This document shows positions 19,247 through 28,363 of a DNA stretch of 64,000 nucleotides, piece by piece. Every line of letters begins with the position of its first letter. Positions within the stretch are counted from its first letter, which is position 1. The stretch spans positions 1,488,001 through 1,552,000 of the forward strand of contig NZ_CP010802.1 in NCBI RefSeq assembly GCF_001278055.1. Reading direction: 5' to 3'. Under the pieces are notes generated by a model. That model did not search any database and was not told the DNA's origin. It worked only from the letters and a program-made list of their open reading frames with translations. Made by a program: the position numbers and the translations under genes. This DNA is from Desulfuromonas soudanensis (lineage in GTDB: Bacteria; Desulfobacterota; Desulfuromonadia; Desulfuromonadales; WTL).

Positions 19247-20062
19247 TCAGGCAGCGGCCGGCCGCTGGCCGCGCAGGTGGATGTACCAGTAGGCGAAGGA
19301 GACGAAGACGACGCCGCCGAGGATGTTGCCGAGGGTGACGGGAAGGAGGTTGTCGATGAAGAAGCTTCGCCAGGTGAGCCCCGGGTCGCTGATCCCGAGG
19401 CGTTTTGCCAGAAGGAGGCCGGTGGGGATGAAGTACATGTTGGCGACTGAGTGCTCGAAGCCGCTGGCGACGAAGGTCATGATCGGGATGTAGCAGGCGA
19501 GGACCTTGCCGGAGATGTCGCGGGCGGCGGTGGCCATGAAGACCGCCAGGCAGACGAGCCAGTTGCAGAGAATGCCGCGGACCAGGGCGACGTCGAAGGG
19601 GAGGGTGGTCTTGTCCCGGGCGATGGCGATGGCGTGGTCGGCCAGGTGTCCGGACTGCCAGAGATTGGAGCGGAACATCAGCCAGGCGAAAAAGAGCGAG
19701 CCCGCCAGGTTGCCGAGGATCACCACCGCCCAGTTCGCCGACAGTTGCCACCAGGAAATCTGCCCGTGCAGAGCCGCCTTGGCCAGGAGGCTGTTGCCGG
19801 TGAAGAGTTCGGCGCCGCAGACCACCACCAGCATCAGGCCGATGGAAAAGACGCTGCCGCCGAGAAGGCGGGAGATCCCGACGCCGACGATGGGAGCCGT
19901 GTCCTGGGTGACCACGGTGGCCAGTTGGGCGCCGAAACCGATGTAGAAGCCGGCCAAAAGGCTCAGGACCACGGTCCGGGAGAGGGACTGGGTCGAGAGG
20001 CGCCGCGCGTTGTCGACGATCGCCTGGACTGTTTCGCCGGGGGTGAGAAAGCGCTTTTCCAT
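19247..20062 (-). CDS. formate/nitrite transporter family channel
   Basis: A 271-residue inner-membrane protein with six hydrophobic segments. Family signatures are seen: FYIGFGAQLA (first helix), GAELFTGNSLL (second broken helix) and GILCNWLVCLAVFMA (fourth), with HSVANMYFIPTGLL near the fifth. FocA/NirC-type pentameric channels move formate, nitrite or hydrosulfide, and the substrate is not decidable here. It starts 21 bases after the aminotransferase stop on the same strand, so the two are probably co-transcribed. Confidence 0.92.
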   Translation of the reverse strand: MEKRFLTPGETVQAIVDNARRLSTQSLSRTVVLSLLAGFYIGFGAQLATVVTQDTAPIVGVGISRLLGGSVFSIGLMLVVVCGAELFTGNSLLAKAALHGQISWWQLSANWAVVILGNLAGSLFFAWLMFRSNLWQSGHLADHAIAIARDKTTLPFDVALVRGILCNWLVCLAVFMATAARDISGKVLACYIPIMTFVASGFEHSVANMYFIPTGLLLAKRLGISDPGLTWRSFFIDNLLPVTLGNILGGVVFVSFAYWYIHLRGQRPAAA

Positions 20063-20083
20063 GAAAGAGATTCCCCCGAGAGG

Positions 20084-21274
20084 TTAAAGGAGCCCGGCGT
20101 CGCGGGCGACCAGATCCCAGGCGCCGAGGGAGCGGCGGATGATGTCGCCGTCGATGCAGTAGGCGATGCGGAAATATCCCGGCGCCCCGAATCCTGCGCC
20201 GGGGACGAGGAGGATGTTGTGCTTCTGGGCCAGGCGCACGAAGGCGACGTCGTCCTCAAGGGGTGAGCGGGGGAAGAGATAGAAGCCCCCTCCCGGCTTC
20301 ACCATGTTGAAGCCGAGGGCGGTGAGGTGGTTGTAGAGGATATCGCGTTTTTCCTGGTATTCGCCGATATCCACGGAGACCCGCTGCAGCTTGGCCACCA
20401 GCTTCTGCATCAGGGCCGGAGCGTTGACGAAGCCGAGGACGCGGTTGCAGAAGATCGCCCCCTCGATGAACTGGCCGACGTTGTTCATCGCCGGGTTGGC
20501 CGCCAGGTAGCCGATGCGCTCGCCGGGGAGGGCCAGATCCTTGGAGTGGGAGGTGACGACGACGGAATTCTTCACGCAGGCGAAGATCCCCGGAACCTCC
20601 TGGCCGTCGAAGGCGAGCCTGGCGTAGGGTTCGTCGGAGATCACGTAGATGTTGCGCTCGAGTTCCTTCTCCTTGCGGGCGATCATTTCCCCGAGGGCAA
20701 GAAGGCTCTCCCTTGGGTAGATGACGCCGGTGGGGTTGTTGGGCGAGTTGACGATGACGGCGCGGGTATTGGGGCCGATGGCGGCCTCGATGGCGGCGAC
20801 GTCGAGCTGGAAGGTTTCGCGGTCTGTCCAGACCTCTTTGGTCACCCCGCCGTGGTTGTCGACGTAGAATTTGTATTCGACAAAGAAGGGGGCGAGGATG
20901 ATGACTTCTTCGCCGGGGTTGAGGATCGTCTTTAACACGACGTTGAGGGCGCCGCCGGCGCCGCAGGTCATCACCACCTGGTCGGCCGTCACCGGCAGGG
21001 GAGAGTGGGCCGAAAGGACCTCGGCGACCGCCGCCCGGGTCTCCTCGTAGCCGGCGTTGTTCATGTAGCGGTGCATCCCGGGTTCGGGATTCTGAGCCAG
21101 ACGCAGCAGCTCTTCGTGAAAGGCGGCGGGAGGCTCCATGGACGGATTGCCGAGAGTGAAGTCGAAGACCTTGTCGTCGCCGTGGATCTTGCGCAACAGG
21201 GCCCCCTCTTCGAACATCTTGCGGATCCAGGAGGAGCGCTCGATGCAGCTCATTACCTTCACGGATATGGTCAT
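20084..21274 (-). CDS. PLP-dependent class I/II aminotransferase
   Basis: A 396-residue fold-type I aminotransferase. The PLP lysine lies in SHSKDLALPGERIGY. NSPNNPTGVIYP and ISDEPYARLAFDG carry the conserved Asn and Asp/Tyr, and FRIAYCID contains the substrate-carboxylate Arg. It fits the aspartate/aromatic group, and its position divergent from pheA-tyrA hints at phenylpyruvate or hydroxyphenylpyruvate as a partner, which is inference. The ATG at 21274 follows AAAGGGGTG. Confidence 0.9.
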   Translation of the reverse strand: MTISVKVMSCIERSSWIRKMFEEGALLRKIHGDDKVFDFTLGNPSMEPPAAFHEELLRLAQNPEPGMHRYMNNAGYEETRAAVAEVLSAHSPLPVTADQVVMTCGAGGALNVVLKTILNPGEEVIILAPFFVEYKFYVDNHGGVTKEVWTDRETFQLDVAAIEAAIGPNTRAVIVNSPNNPTGVIYPRESLLALGEMIARKEKELERNIYVISDEPYARLAFDGQEVPGIFACVKNSVVVTSHSKDLALPGERIGYLAANPAMNNVGQFIEGAIFCNRVLGFVNAPALMQKLVAKLQRVSVDIGEYQEKRDILYNHLTALGFNMVKPGGGFYLFPRSPLEDDVAFVRLAQKHNILLVPGAGFGAPGYFRIAYCIDGDIIRRSLGAWDLVARDAGLL

Positions 21275-21408
21275 GGTTCACCCCTTTGTGTGGACTGGAA
21301 AATGGCCTGCAGTTTAATCTCCCTGGGGAGGAGGGTCAAGGAGAAACGCGGCGGCGGAGCCCCCTGCCGGGACGGCAACCTGGGACGGGGGAATCCGGGC
21401 TTTTCATT

Positions 21409-21437
21409 TGATTTCCCGTCGGCGATGGGCTAAATTA
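21409..21437 (+). promoter_or_regulatory. probable promoter of the pheA operon
   Basis: TTGATT (21409-21414), 17 bases, then TAAATT (21432-21437). The predicted start near 21444 leaves a short leader before GAGGAGG and the pheA ATG, with no room for a leader-peptide attenuator. Confidence 0.55.
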
Positions 21438-21471
21438 ATTTTCCATTTTTATCACTGAGGAGGGGCCCTTC

Positions 21472-22545
21472 ATGGCTCAGGAAAAACTCAACCATCTGCG
21501 TACCCGGATCGATGCCATCGACGACCAGATTCTCGATCTCCTCAATCAGCGGGCCGCCGTGGTCATCGAGGTCGGCCGGGCCAAGAGTGGCGAGCAAAGG
21601 GAATTCTACGTCCCGGCCCGTGAGCTGGCCATCTACGAGCGCCTCGGCGCCCGCAACACCGGACCCTTCCCCACCGAGGCCATCCGCCGCGTTTTCCGGG
21701 AGATCATCTCGGCCTCCCTCTCCCTCGAACATCCGATGAAGGTAGCCTTTCTCGGTCCCCAGGGGACCTTTACCCACGCCGCCGCCATGCAGCAGTTCGG
21801 GTTTTCGGCCCAGCTGGTGCCGCAGAAGAGCATTCCGGCGGTCTTTGACGAAGTCCTGCGCGGCCGGGCCCCCTACGGGGTGGTGCCGGTGGAGAATTCC
21901 ACCGAAGGGGTGGTCTCCCACACCCTCGACATGTTCATGGAGTCGGATCTGCAGATCAGCTCCGAGATCCTCCTCGGCATCTCCCACTTTCTCCTGTCGC
22001 GCACCGGGCGCATGGAGGACATCAGGAAAGTCGTCTCCCATCCCCAGCCCCTGGCCCAGTGCCGCAAATGGCTGGAGGAAAATCTCCCCGACGTGCCGCT
22101 GGTCGACGTCGGCAGCACCGCCCTGGCGGCGCAGATGGTCCTCGAGGACGAGTCCGCCGCCGCCATCGCCAGCGAGATGGCCGCCTCGCTCTACGGGTTG
22201 CAGGTGGTCAAGGAGCGCATCGAGGACAATCCCAACAACTTCACCCGGTTTCTGGTGATAGGGCAAAAAAGTCCGGAGCGCAGCGACCGCGACAAGACGT
22301 CGCTGATGTTCAGCATCAAGGACCAGCCGGGGATCCTCTACCGCATGCTCGAGCCCTTCAGCAAGCGCGCCATCAACCTCACCAAGATCGAAAGCCGGCC
22401 GATGAAGAAAAAGGCCTGGGAATACGTCTTTTTCCTCGATATCGAGGGGCATATCGACGAGAAGGCTGTCGCCGACGCCATCGCCGAACTCAAGGATTAC
22501 TGCCAGTTCCTCAAGGTGCTCGGCTCCTACCCGCGGGCCCGCTAG
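21472..22545 (+). CDS. pheA: bifunctional chorismate mutase/prephenate dehydratase
   Basis: Makes phenylpyruvate from chorismate via prephenate. The 357-residue protein has an AroQ-type chorismate mutase helix region (about 1-85, LRTRIDAIDDQILDLLNQR), a dehydratase domain (about 90-270) with FLGPQGTFTHAAA, VPVENSTEGVV and NFTRFLVIG, and a C-terminal ACT domain (about 280-355) with the phenylalanine-binding ESRP motif (KIESRPMKKKAWEY), so feedback inhibition is expected. AGGAGG precedes the ATG. First gene of a long run. Confidence 0.96.
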   Translation: MAQEKLNHLRTRIDAIDDQILDLLNQRAAVVIEVGRAKSGEQREFYVPARELAIYERLGARNTGPFPTEAIRRVFREIISASLSLEHPMKVAFLGPQGTFTHAAAMQQFGFSAQLVPQKSIPAVFDEVLRGRAPYGVVPVENSTEGVVSHTLDMFMESDLQISSEILLGISHFLLSRTGRMEDIRKVVSHPQPLAQCRKWLEENLPDVPLVDVGSTALAAQMVLEDESAAAIASEMAASLYGLQVVKERIEDNPNNFTRFLVIGQKSPERSDRDKTSLMFSIKDQPGILYRMLEPFSKRAINLTKIESRPMKKKAWEYVFFLDIEGHIDEKAVADAIAELKDYCQFLKVLGSYPRAR

Positions 22546-22613
22546 GAGCCGGTCGGACTCTCCCTGTGCCGGATCCTGACCCTCTTTTCCACCCCGAATG
22601 CGGCGGCCATCCC

Positions 22614-23483
22614 ATGTCGAATCAGATCCTCATCCCCAAATTGGCAATCGTCGGCGTCGGCCTCATCGGCGGCTCCCTCGCCCTGGCCCTGAAAGCGGCC
22701 GGCGTCGTCGGCGAAGTGGTCGGCATCGGCCGCGGCCTGGCCAATCTCGAAAAAGCCCTCGAACTCGGCGTTGTCGACCGCATCACCCAGGATCCCGCCG
22801 AGGGGGTGGCCGACGCCGACCTGGTCCTTCTGGCGACTCCGGTTCTCACCCTGACGGAGATGGCCTCCAGGGTCCTGCCGCACATGAAGCCGGGGGCGGT
22901 GCTCACCGACGGCGGCAGCGTCAAGGGTTCCGTGGCCCGGGCCATCGAGCCCCTGGTGCCGGAAGGTGTTCATTTCGTCCCCGGCCACCCCATCGCCGGC
23001 ACGGAAAAGAGCGGCGCCGAAGCGGCCTTTGCCACCCTCTATCACCGCCGCCGCTGTATTCTCACTCCGACGGCGCAGACCGATCCCGAAGCCCTCCGCC
23101 TGGTGCGCCGGGTCTGGGAAACGGCCGGGTGTGAGGTGGTGGAGATGGACGTGGAAAAGCACGACCGCATTCTCGGGGCGATCAGCCACCTGCCGCACAT
23201 GGTCGCCTATTCCCTGGTCAACGCCGTCAGTTCCTATGACCGGTACGAGGAGAATATCCTCGAATACAGCGCCGGCGGTTTTCGCGACTTCACCCGCATC
23301 GCCTCTTCCGATCCGACCATGTGGAGGGATATCGCGCTGACCAACCGCGACGCCCTCCTCGAGATGATCGAGCGCTTCGAGTTGTCCCTGGCCGAGCTCA
23401 AGGAGGATATCCGCGGGGAAAAGAAGGACCGCCTTTACGACTTTTTCCTGCGCTCCAAACAGAGCCGCGACGCCATACTCTGA
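22614..23483 (+). CDS. tyrA: prephenate dehydrogenase
   Basis: Oxidatively decarboxylates prephenate to hydroxyphenylpyruvate on the tyrosine branch. The 289-residue protein begins with the Rossmann motif AIVGVGLIGGSLALAL; an acidic residue would be expected at the end of the second strand for NAD, but here VGIGRG follows, which leaves room for NADP. The catalytic His lies in GHPIAGTEKSG, and ISHLPHMVAYSLV and FRDFTRIASSDPTMWRDI are family signatures. ATG 22614 is chosen because homology starts there. The open frame extends upstream to 22059, but that part is antiparallel to nothing and overlaps pheA in another frame. Confidence 0.94.
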   Translation: MSNQILIPKLAIVGVGLIGGSLALALKAAGVVGEVVGIGRGLANLEKALELGVVDRITQDPAEGVADADLVLLATPVLTLTEMASRVLPHMKPGAVLTDGGSVKGSVARAIEPLVPEGVHFVPGHPIAGTEKSGAEAAFATLYHRRRCILTPTAQTDPEALRLVRRVWETAGCEVVEMDVEKHDRILGAISHLPHMVAYSLVNAVSSYDRYEENILEYSAGGFRDFTRIASSDPTMWRDIALTNRDALLEMIERFELSLAELKEDIRGEKKDRLYDFFLRSKQSRDAIL

Positions 23484-23540
23484 CCCTGTCGGGGGAAAAG
23501 CGGCGCGCCCTATCAATACGAAAAGGATGGACTCCCAGCG

Positions 23541-24833
23541 ATGATCCAGAAACAGACCATTTCCCCCTCCCGGGGGGTGAAAGGGGACATGACCGTCCCC
23601 GGCGACAAGTCGATTTCCCACCGCTCCATCATGCTCGGATCCCTTGCCGAGGGGGTGACCGAGGTCCACGGTTTCCTCCACGGCGAAGACAACCACGCCA
23701 CCCTCGGAGCCTTCCGGGCGATGGGAGTTCTGGTCGACGAGCTCCCCGGCGGCGTCCTGCGGATTCACGGCCGCGGCCTGCACGGCCTCGCCGAGCCGGG
23801 GGACGTCCTCGACTGCGGCAATTCCGGGACGACCATCCGCCTGATGACCGGGCTCCTCTCCGGTCAGAATTTCTTCTCGGTGCTCACCGGCGACCGCTAC
23901 CTGCGCAAACGGCCGATGAAGCGGGTCGTCGGTCCGCTGGCCGCCATGGGAGCCAGGATCTGGGGGCGCGGCGGCGGCGATCTGGCGCCCCTGGCGATTC
24001 AGGGGGGGGGGCTTGCGCCCGCCGACTACGATTCGCCCATCGCCAGCGCCCAGGTGAAGTCGGCGCTCCTTTTGGCCGGACTCTACGCCGAGGGGGTGAC
24101 GACCGTGCGGGAGCCGCACCTCTCCCGGGATCACAGCGAGAGGATGCTCGGCTATTTCGGCGCCGACGTCCGTCCCTTCCCCGGCGGGGTTTCGCTGGTC
24201 GGCCACCCCCGGCTGACCGGACGGGAAGTCCATGTCCCCGGAGACATTTCCTCGGCGGCCTTTTTCATGGTCGCCGCCCTGATCACCCCCGGCTCGGAAC
24301 TGTTGATTCGCAACGTCGGCGTCAACCCGACCCGCAGCGGCATTATCGATATTCTTCAGGAGATGGGCGGCTCGCTGCAGCTCCTCAACGAGCGGGAACT
24401 CTCCGGAGAGCCGGTCGCCGACATCCTCGTGAAGAGCAGCGACCTCAAGGGGATCGAGATCGGCGGCTCCGTGGTGCCGCGCGCCATCGACGAATTCCCG
24501 GTGGTCAGTGTCGCCGCCGCCTTCGCCGAGGGGACGACGATCATATCCGACGCCCGCGAGCTGCGGGTCAAGGAGACCGATCGCATCGCCGCCATGACCT
24601 CGGCGCTCGGCGGGCTCGGAGCCCGGGTCGAGGCCCGGGACGACGGCATGGTGATCCACGGCGGCCAGGCGCTCTCCGGTGGCACCGTTTCCTCCCGGGG
24701 GGACCACCGCATCGCCATGAGCATGGCGGTGGCCGCCCTGCGGGCCACAGGTTCCGTGACCATCGAGGATACGGGGTGCACCGCGACCTCTTTCCCTGAC
24801 TTCTGGGAGCTGATCGAACGGGTCGGTGCCTGA
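23541..24833 (+). CDS. aroA: 3-phosphoshikimate 1-carboxyvinyltransferase (EPSP synthase)
   Basis: Joins shikimate-3-phosphate and PEP to EPSP in the chorismate pathway. The 430-residue protein carries GDKSISHRSIML (substrate binding), the LDCGNSGTTIRLMTGLL signature, DYDSPIASAQVKSALLLAGL, and RVKETDRIAAM near the C-terminus, with GDHRIAMSMAVA as the second signature. The segment GNSGTT with Thr/Ala pattern looks like the class II-like group, but I do not rely on it. It overlaps the open frame of cmk by a few bases if the upstream GTG of cmk were used. Confidence 0.96.
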   Translation: MIQKQTISPSRGVKGDMTVPGDKSISHRSIMLGSLAEGVTEVHGFLHGEDNHATLGAFRAMGVLVDELPGGVLRIHGRGLHGLAEPGDVLDCGNSGTTIRLMTGLLSGQNFFSVLTGDRYLRKRPMKRVVGPLAAMGARIWGRGGGDLAPLAIQGGGLAPADYDSPIASAQVKSALLLAGLYAEGVTTVREPHLSRDHSERMLGYFGADVRPFPGGVSLVGHPRLTGREVHVPGDISSAAFFMVAALITPGSELLIRNVGVNPTRSGIIDILQEMGGSLQLLNERELSGEPVADILVKSSDLKGIEIGGSVVPRAIDEFPVVSVAAAFAEGTTIISDARELRVKETDRIAAMTSALGGLGARVEARDDGMVIHGGQALSGGTVSSRGDHRIAMSMAVAALRATGSVTIEDTGCTATSFPDFWELIERVGA

Positions 24834-24867
24834 AGGACGGCTTTATCACCAAGGAGTATCCAACGGT

Positions 24868-25581
24868 TTGAGACGTGAACTGATCGTCGCCATCGACGGC
24901 CCCTCGGGAGCGGGGAAGAGTACCCTGAGCAAGCTTCTGGCCCGGGCCCTGAACTATACCAATATCGATACTGGGGCCATGTACCGCTGTGTCGCCCTGG
25001 CCGCGTTCCGCCGGGGTATCGATCCTGCGGACGAGGAATCCCTCGGGAGTCTCGGTCGCAGCGTACGCATCGAATTTCTCCGCAGCAACGGCGGAGAGCG
25101 GGTCCTGCTCGACGGCGAGGATGTCTCGGCGGCCATCCGTACACCTGAAATCAGCCTGCTGACCTCCCGGGTCTCGGCCTGTCTGGCCGTGCGCGAGGCC
25201 ATGGTGGAGCTGCAGAGGCGGATGGGCGAAAAGGGGGGGGTGGTTCTCGAGGGGCGGGACATCGGCACCGTTGTGTTTCCCGGAGCCGAGGCCAAGTTCT
25301 TTCTCGCCGCCTCGGCCAAGGAGCGGGGGCGCCGCCGTTACGAGGAGCTTTGCGCCAAGGGGCACGATGTCGACCTGGCGCAGACCGTTTCCGAGGTCGA
25401 AGCCCGCGACGCCGCCGACAGCGCCAGGGAGCATGCCCCGCTGGTGCAGGCCCCCGATGCCGTCGCCATCGACTCTACGGTCATGACCATCGATGAGGTT
25501 CTTGCCGTGATGCTCGAGGAGGTGCGGAAGCGCCGCAGCCGTGCCGGTTGTCTTGAGAATGACGGAGGAGAAAAGCCGTGA
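24868..25581 (+). CDS. cmk: cytidylate kinase
   Basis: Phosphorylates CMP and dCMP. The P-loop DGPSGAGKSTLSKLL begins near residue 10, NIDTGAMYRCVAL is the NMP-binding helix, and VVLEGRDIGTVVFPGAEAKFFL is the second signature. The TTG at 24868 is preferred, because AAGGAG lies at 24851-24856 and the protein (237 aa) then starts right before the conserved core. A GTG at 24826 would overlap aroA. The stop overlaps the ispH start by four bases. Confidence 0.94.
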   Translation: MRRELIVAIDGPSGAGKSTLSKLLARALNYTNIDTGAMYRCVALAAFRRGIDPADEESLGSLGRSVRIEFLRSNGGERVLLDGEDVSAAIRTPEISLLTSRVSACLAVREAMVELQRRMGEKGGVVLEGRDIGTVVFPGAEAKFFLAASAKERGRRRYEELCAKGHDVDLAQTVSEVEARDAADSAREHAPLVQAPDAVAIDSTVMTIDEVLAVMLEEVRKRRSRAGCLENDGGEKP

Positions 25582-26408
25582 AGATCCTCCTGGCCCAGAG
25601 TGCCGGTTTCTGTTTCGGCGTCCGCCGGGCGACGACCATGGCCTTCGAGGCGGCGGAAAGCCGCGACCGGATCTGTTCTCTGGGGCCGATCATCCACTCG
25701 CCGCAGCTGGTGGAAAAGCTGGAGGAGAAGGGGGTGCGGGTGCTGCGGCAGGTGGAGGAGATTACCGGCGGGACGGTCATCATCCGCTCCCACGGAGTCA
25801 CCTCCCAGGAACTCGATGCCCTGGGCGAACGCGACGTCGAAATCGTCGACGCCACCTGTCCCTTCGTCAAAAAGGCCCAGGAGCATGCCGACCTCCTCAG
25901 CAGCGAGGGGTACACGGTGGTGCTGGTCGGGGAAAAGGATCATCCCGAGGTCCAGGGGATCGTGTCCTATGCCCGGCAGGGGGATGTGTACGTTGTCGCC
26001 GACCCTGAGGATGCCGTTGCCCTTCCCCGCTGCAGCCGCATGGGGATCGTGGCCCAGACCACCCAGTCGATCGAGAATCTGCGGACCATCGTTGATATCT
26101 GCCTGGAAAAGTGCAAGGAACTGCGGATTTACAACACCATCTGCGACGCGACCTCGGTGCGCCAGAACGAGGCGCGCTCCATCGCCCGCCAGGCGGATGT
26201 CATGCTGGTCATCGGCGGCTTCAACAGCGCCAACACCAATCGGCTGGCCCGGATCTGCCGGGATATCCAGCCTAGAACCCATCATATCGAGACCGCCGGC
26301 CAGATCGAATCGCAATGGTTCGACGGGGCAAAAACGGTGGGGATCACCGCCGGCGCCTCGACGCCGCGCTGGATCATCGACGAGGTGGTGAAAAGAGTCC
26401 AGGCCTAG
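25578..26408 (+). CDS. ispH: 4-hydroxy-3-methylbut-2-enyl diphosphate reductase
   Basis: The last step of the MEP isoprenoid pathway, an iron-sulfur reductase giving IPP and DMAPP. The three cluster cysteines are visible in SAGFCFGVRRAT, DATCPFVKKAQEHA and YNTICDATSVRQNEA. The glutamate proton donor lies in the middle third. The GTG start at 25578 follows GGAGGAGAA and overlaps the cmk stop. In several bacteria IspH is fused to or followed by ribosomal S1. Here rpsA follows after 143 bases as a separate gene. Confidence 0.96.
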   Translation: MKILLAQSAGFCFGVRRATTMAFEAAESRDRICSLGPIIHSPQLVEKLEEKGVRVLRQVEEITGGTVIIRSHGVTSQELDALGERDVEIVDATCPFVKKAQEHADLLSSEGYTVVLVGEKDHPEVQGIVSYARQGDVYVVADPEDAVALPRCSRMGIVAQTTQSIENLRTIVDICLEKCKELRIYNTICDATSVRQNEARSIARQADVMLVIGGFNSANTNRLARICRDIQPRTHHIETAGQIESQWFDGAKTVGITAGASTPRWIIDEVVKRVQA

Positions 26409-26456
26409 AAGCCTGTCGGACTATCCATGTGCCGGCTGCTTAGGAAAAATAAACGT

Positions 26457-26485
26457 TTGGTTTTTTTTTGCCTTTATGTTATCGT
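26457..26485 (+). promoter_or_regulatory. possible promoter for rpsA
   Basis: TTGGTT (26457-26462), 17 bases (T-rich), then TATCGT (26480-26485). The match is moderate. The T-run could instead end the ispH transcript, as AAACGTTT nearby is weakly self-complementary. Confidence 0.35.
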
Positions 26486-26551
26486 CCCCTCTCATGGCCG
26501 AGGCCATACTGTCGGTAAAACGACGGAAAATCGTTTGGGGGTAGGTTCTTA

Positions 26552-28297
26552 ATGGTTGAAGACAAAAGCAAGTTCGACATGGACAGTGAAGACGAAGACA
26601 TGGACGACGAGTCCGGGTTCGGCGAGATGGAGCAAAGTTTCGAAGACATGTTCGAAAACAGTCTTCGGGAATTGCATGCCGGCAACGTAGTGGTCGGTAC
26701 CATCGTTCAGGTCAATCCTGACTCAGTGGTGGTGGACGTCGGCGGGAAGTCGGAAGGGGTCATCCCCCTGAGCGAGTTCGTCGGAGCCCTGGGCGAAGAG
26801 GGGATCAAGGTCGGCGATCAGTTCGACGTTCTCATCGAGCGGACCGAAAACGAAAGCGGTCTGATCAGTCTCTCCAAGGAGAAGGCTGACCGTCAGAAGA
26901 TCTGGAACGCCCTGGAAGAGGGTGCCGTGGTCGACGGTCGGATCATCTCCCGCATCAAGGGCGGCCTCTCGGTCGACATCGGGGTCAATGCCTTTCTCCC
27001 CGGGTCCCAGGTTGACCTGCGTCCCGTCCGCAATCTCGACAAGATGCTCGGCGAGACCTATCAGTTCAAAATTATCAAGCTCAACAAGCGTCGCGGAAAT
27101 ATCGTTCTCTCCCGGCGTGTACTCCTTGAAGACCAGCGCGAAAATCAGCGCTCCGACACCCTCAAGACCCTTGAAGAGGGTCAGGTTATCGAAGGGGTGG
27201 TCAAGAATCTCACCGATTATGGCGCTTTCATCGACCTCGGCGGCATCGATGGTCTGCTGCACATCACCGATATGTCCTGGGGCCGGGTCAACCACCCCTC
27301 GGATATTCTCGCTGTCGGCGACAAGATCAACGTCAAGGTCCTCAAGTTCGATCGCGAAAAAGAGCGCGTCTCCCTCGGGCTCAAGCAGATCGCTCCCGAT
27401 CCCTGGCTCGACGTGGAAGCCAAGTATCCCGTCGGCAACCGGATTACCGGCAAGGTCGTGAGCCTGACCGACTACGGCGCCTTTATCGAACTCGAAGAAG
27501 GGGTCGAGGGGCTGATTCACGTCTCGGAAATGAGCTGGACCAAGCGCATCAAGCATCCCAACAAGGTTCTCAACATCGGCGACGATGTCGAATCGGTGGT
27601 GCTGGCCCTCGACATCCCCAATCGCCGCATCTCCCTGGGTCTGAAACAGGTCGAATCGAATCCCTGGGAAGTCATCGGCGAGAAATTCCCCATCGGCACC
27701 ATCATCGAGGGGCAGGTCAAGAACATCACCGATTTCGGTATCTTCGTCGGTGTCGACGAGGGGATCGACGGACTGGTGCACATCTCCGACCTTTCCTGGA
27801 CCAAGCGGATCAAGCACCCCTCGGAAATCTACAAGAAGGGTGATCTCGTCAAGGCCGTCGTGCTCAACATCGATCGCGAGAACGAGCGCTTCTCCCTCGG
27901 CGTCAAGCAGTTGACTCCCGATCCCTGGCAGTCGATTCCGACCCGCTTCGCCCCCGGGACCATCATCCGCGGGCAGGTGACTTCCGTGACCGACTTCGGG
28001 ATTTTCCTCGAGGTTGAGGAAGGGATCGAAGGGCTGATTCACGTCTCGGAAATCAGCAAGGAAAAGATCGACTCGCCCAAGAGCTTCGCCGCCGTCGGTG
28101 ACGAACTCGAGGCCGTGGTCCTGCACGTCGACAACGTCGAACGCAAGATCGCCCTTTCGATCAAGCATCTGGCCGATCGCAAGGAAAAGGCCGAGGTCGA
28201 CGCATTCCTCGGTGCCCAGAGGAACGCCACTTCCAACTTCGGTGATCTCCTTCAGGGCGCTCTCGGCAAGGCCGGGACCGACAAAGACGAAGAGTAA
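26552..28297 (+). CDS. rpsA: 30S ribosomal protein S1
   Basis: S1 anchors mRNA on the 30S subunit and unwinds leaders. The 581-residue protein has an acidic N-terminal extension (residues 1-40, rich in Asp/Glu) and six S1 RNA-binding domains starting near residues 47, 125, 210, 292, 379 and 466. The last four carry the clear pattern TDYGAFIDL/TDFGIFV...GLIHVSEMSW. The first two are divergent, as in other S1 proteins where they bind the ribosome. Length is slightly above the E. coli protein. Confidence 0.97.
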   Translation: MVEDKSKFDMDSEDEDMDDESGFGEMEQSFEDMFENSLRELHAGNVVVGTIVQVNPDSVVVDVGGKSEGVIPLSEFVGALGEEGIKVGDQFDVLIERTENESGLISLSKEKADRQKIWNALEEGAVVDGRIISRIKGGLSVDIGVNAFLPGSQVDLRPVRNLDKMLGETYQFKIIKLNKRRGNIVLSRRVLLEDQRENQRSDTLKTLEEGQVIEGVVKNLTDYGAFIDLGGIDGLLHITDMSWGRVNHPSDILAVGDKINVKVLKFDREKERVSLGLKQIAPDPWLDVEAKYPVGNRITGKVVSLTDYGAFIELEEGVEGLIHVSEMSWTKRIKHPNKVLNIGDDVESVVLALDIPNRRISLGLKQVESNPWEVIGEKFPIGTIIEGQVKNITDFGIFVGVDEGIDGLVHISDLSWTKRIKHPSEIYKKGDLVKAVVLNIDRENERFSLGVKQLTPDPWQSIPTRFAPGTIIRGQVTSVTDFGIFLEVEEGIEGLIHVSEISKEKIDSPKSFAAVGDELEAVVLHVDNVERKIALSIKHLADRKEKAEVDAFLGAQRNATSNFGDLLQGALGKAGTDKDEE

Positions 28298-28317
28298 TCT
28301 TCGGCAGATCCATCCGG

Positions 28318-28349
28318 GCCCCCGCAGGACGACTGCGGGGGCTCCTTTG
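28318..28349 (+). terminator. hairpin between rpsA and sppA
   Basis: GCCCCCGCAG (28318-28327) and CTGCGGGGGC (28333-28342) make a perfect 10-bp stem followed by TCCTTTG. The T-run is weak, so termination may be partial and sppA may receive read-through. Confidence 0.65.
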
Positions 28350-28363
28350 CTCGGAATCCAGTC

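Noticed and set aside
21438-21471. A leader-peptide attenuator for pheA
   Set aside because: The predicted leader is only about 28 bases and has no Phe-rich frame or terminator.
22059-22613. An upstream extension of tyrA
   Set aside because: The added residues overlap pheA in another frame, are Arg/Gly-rich and do not resemble any prephenate dehydrogenase.
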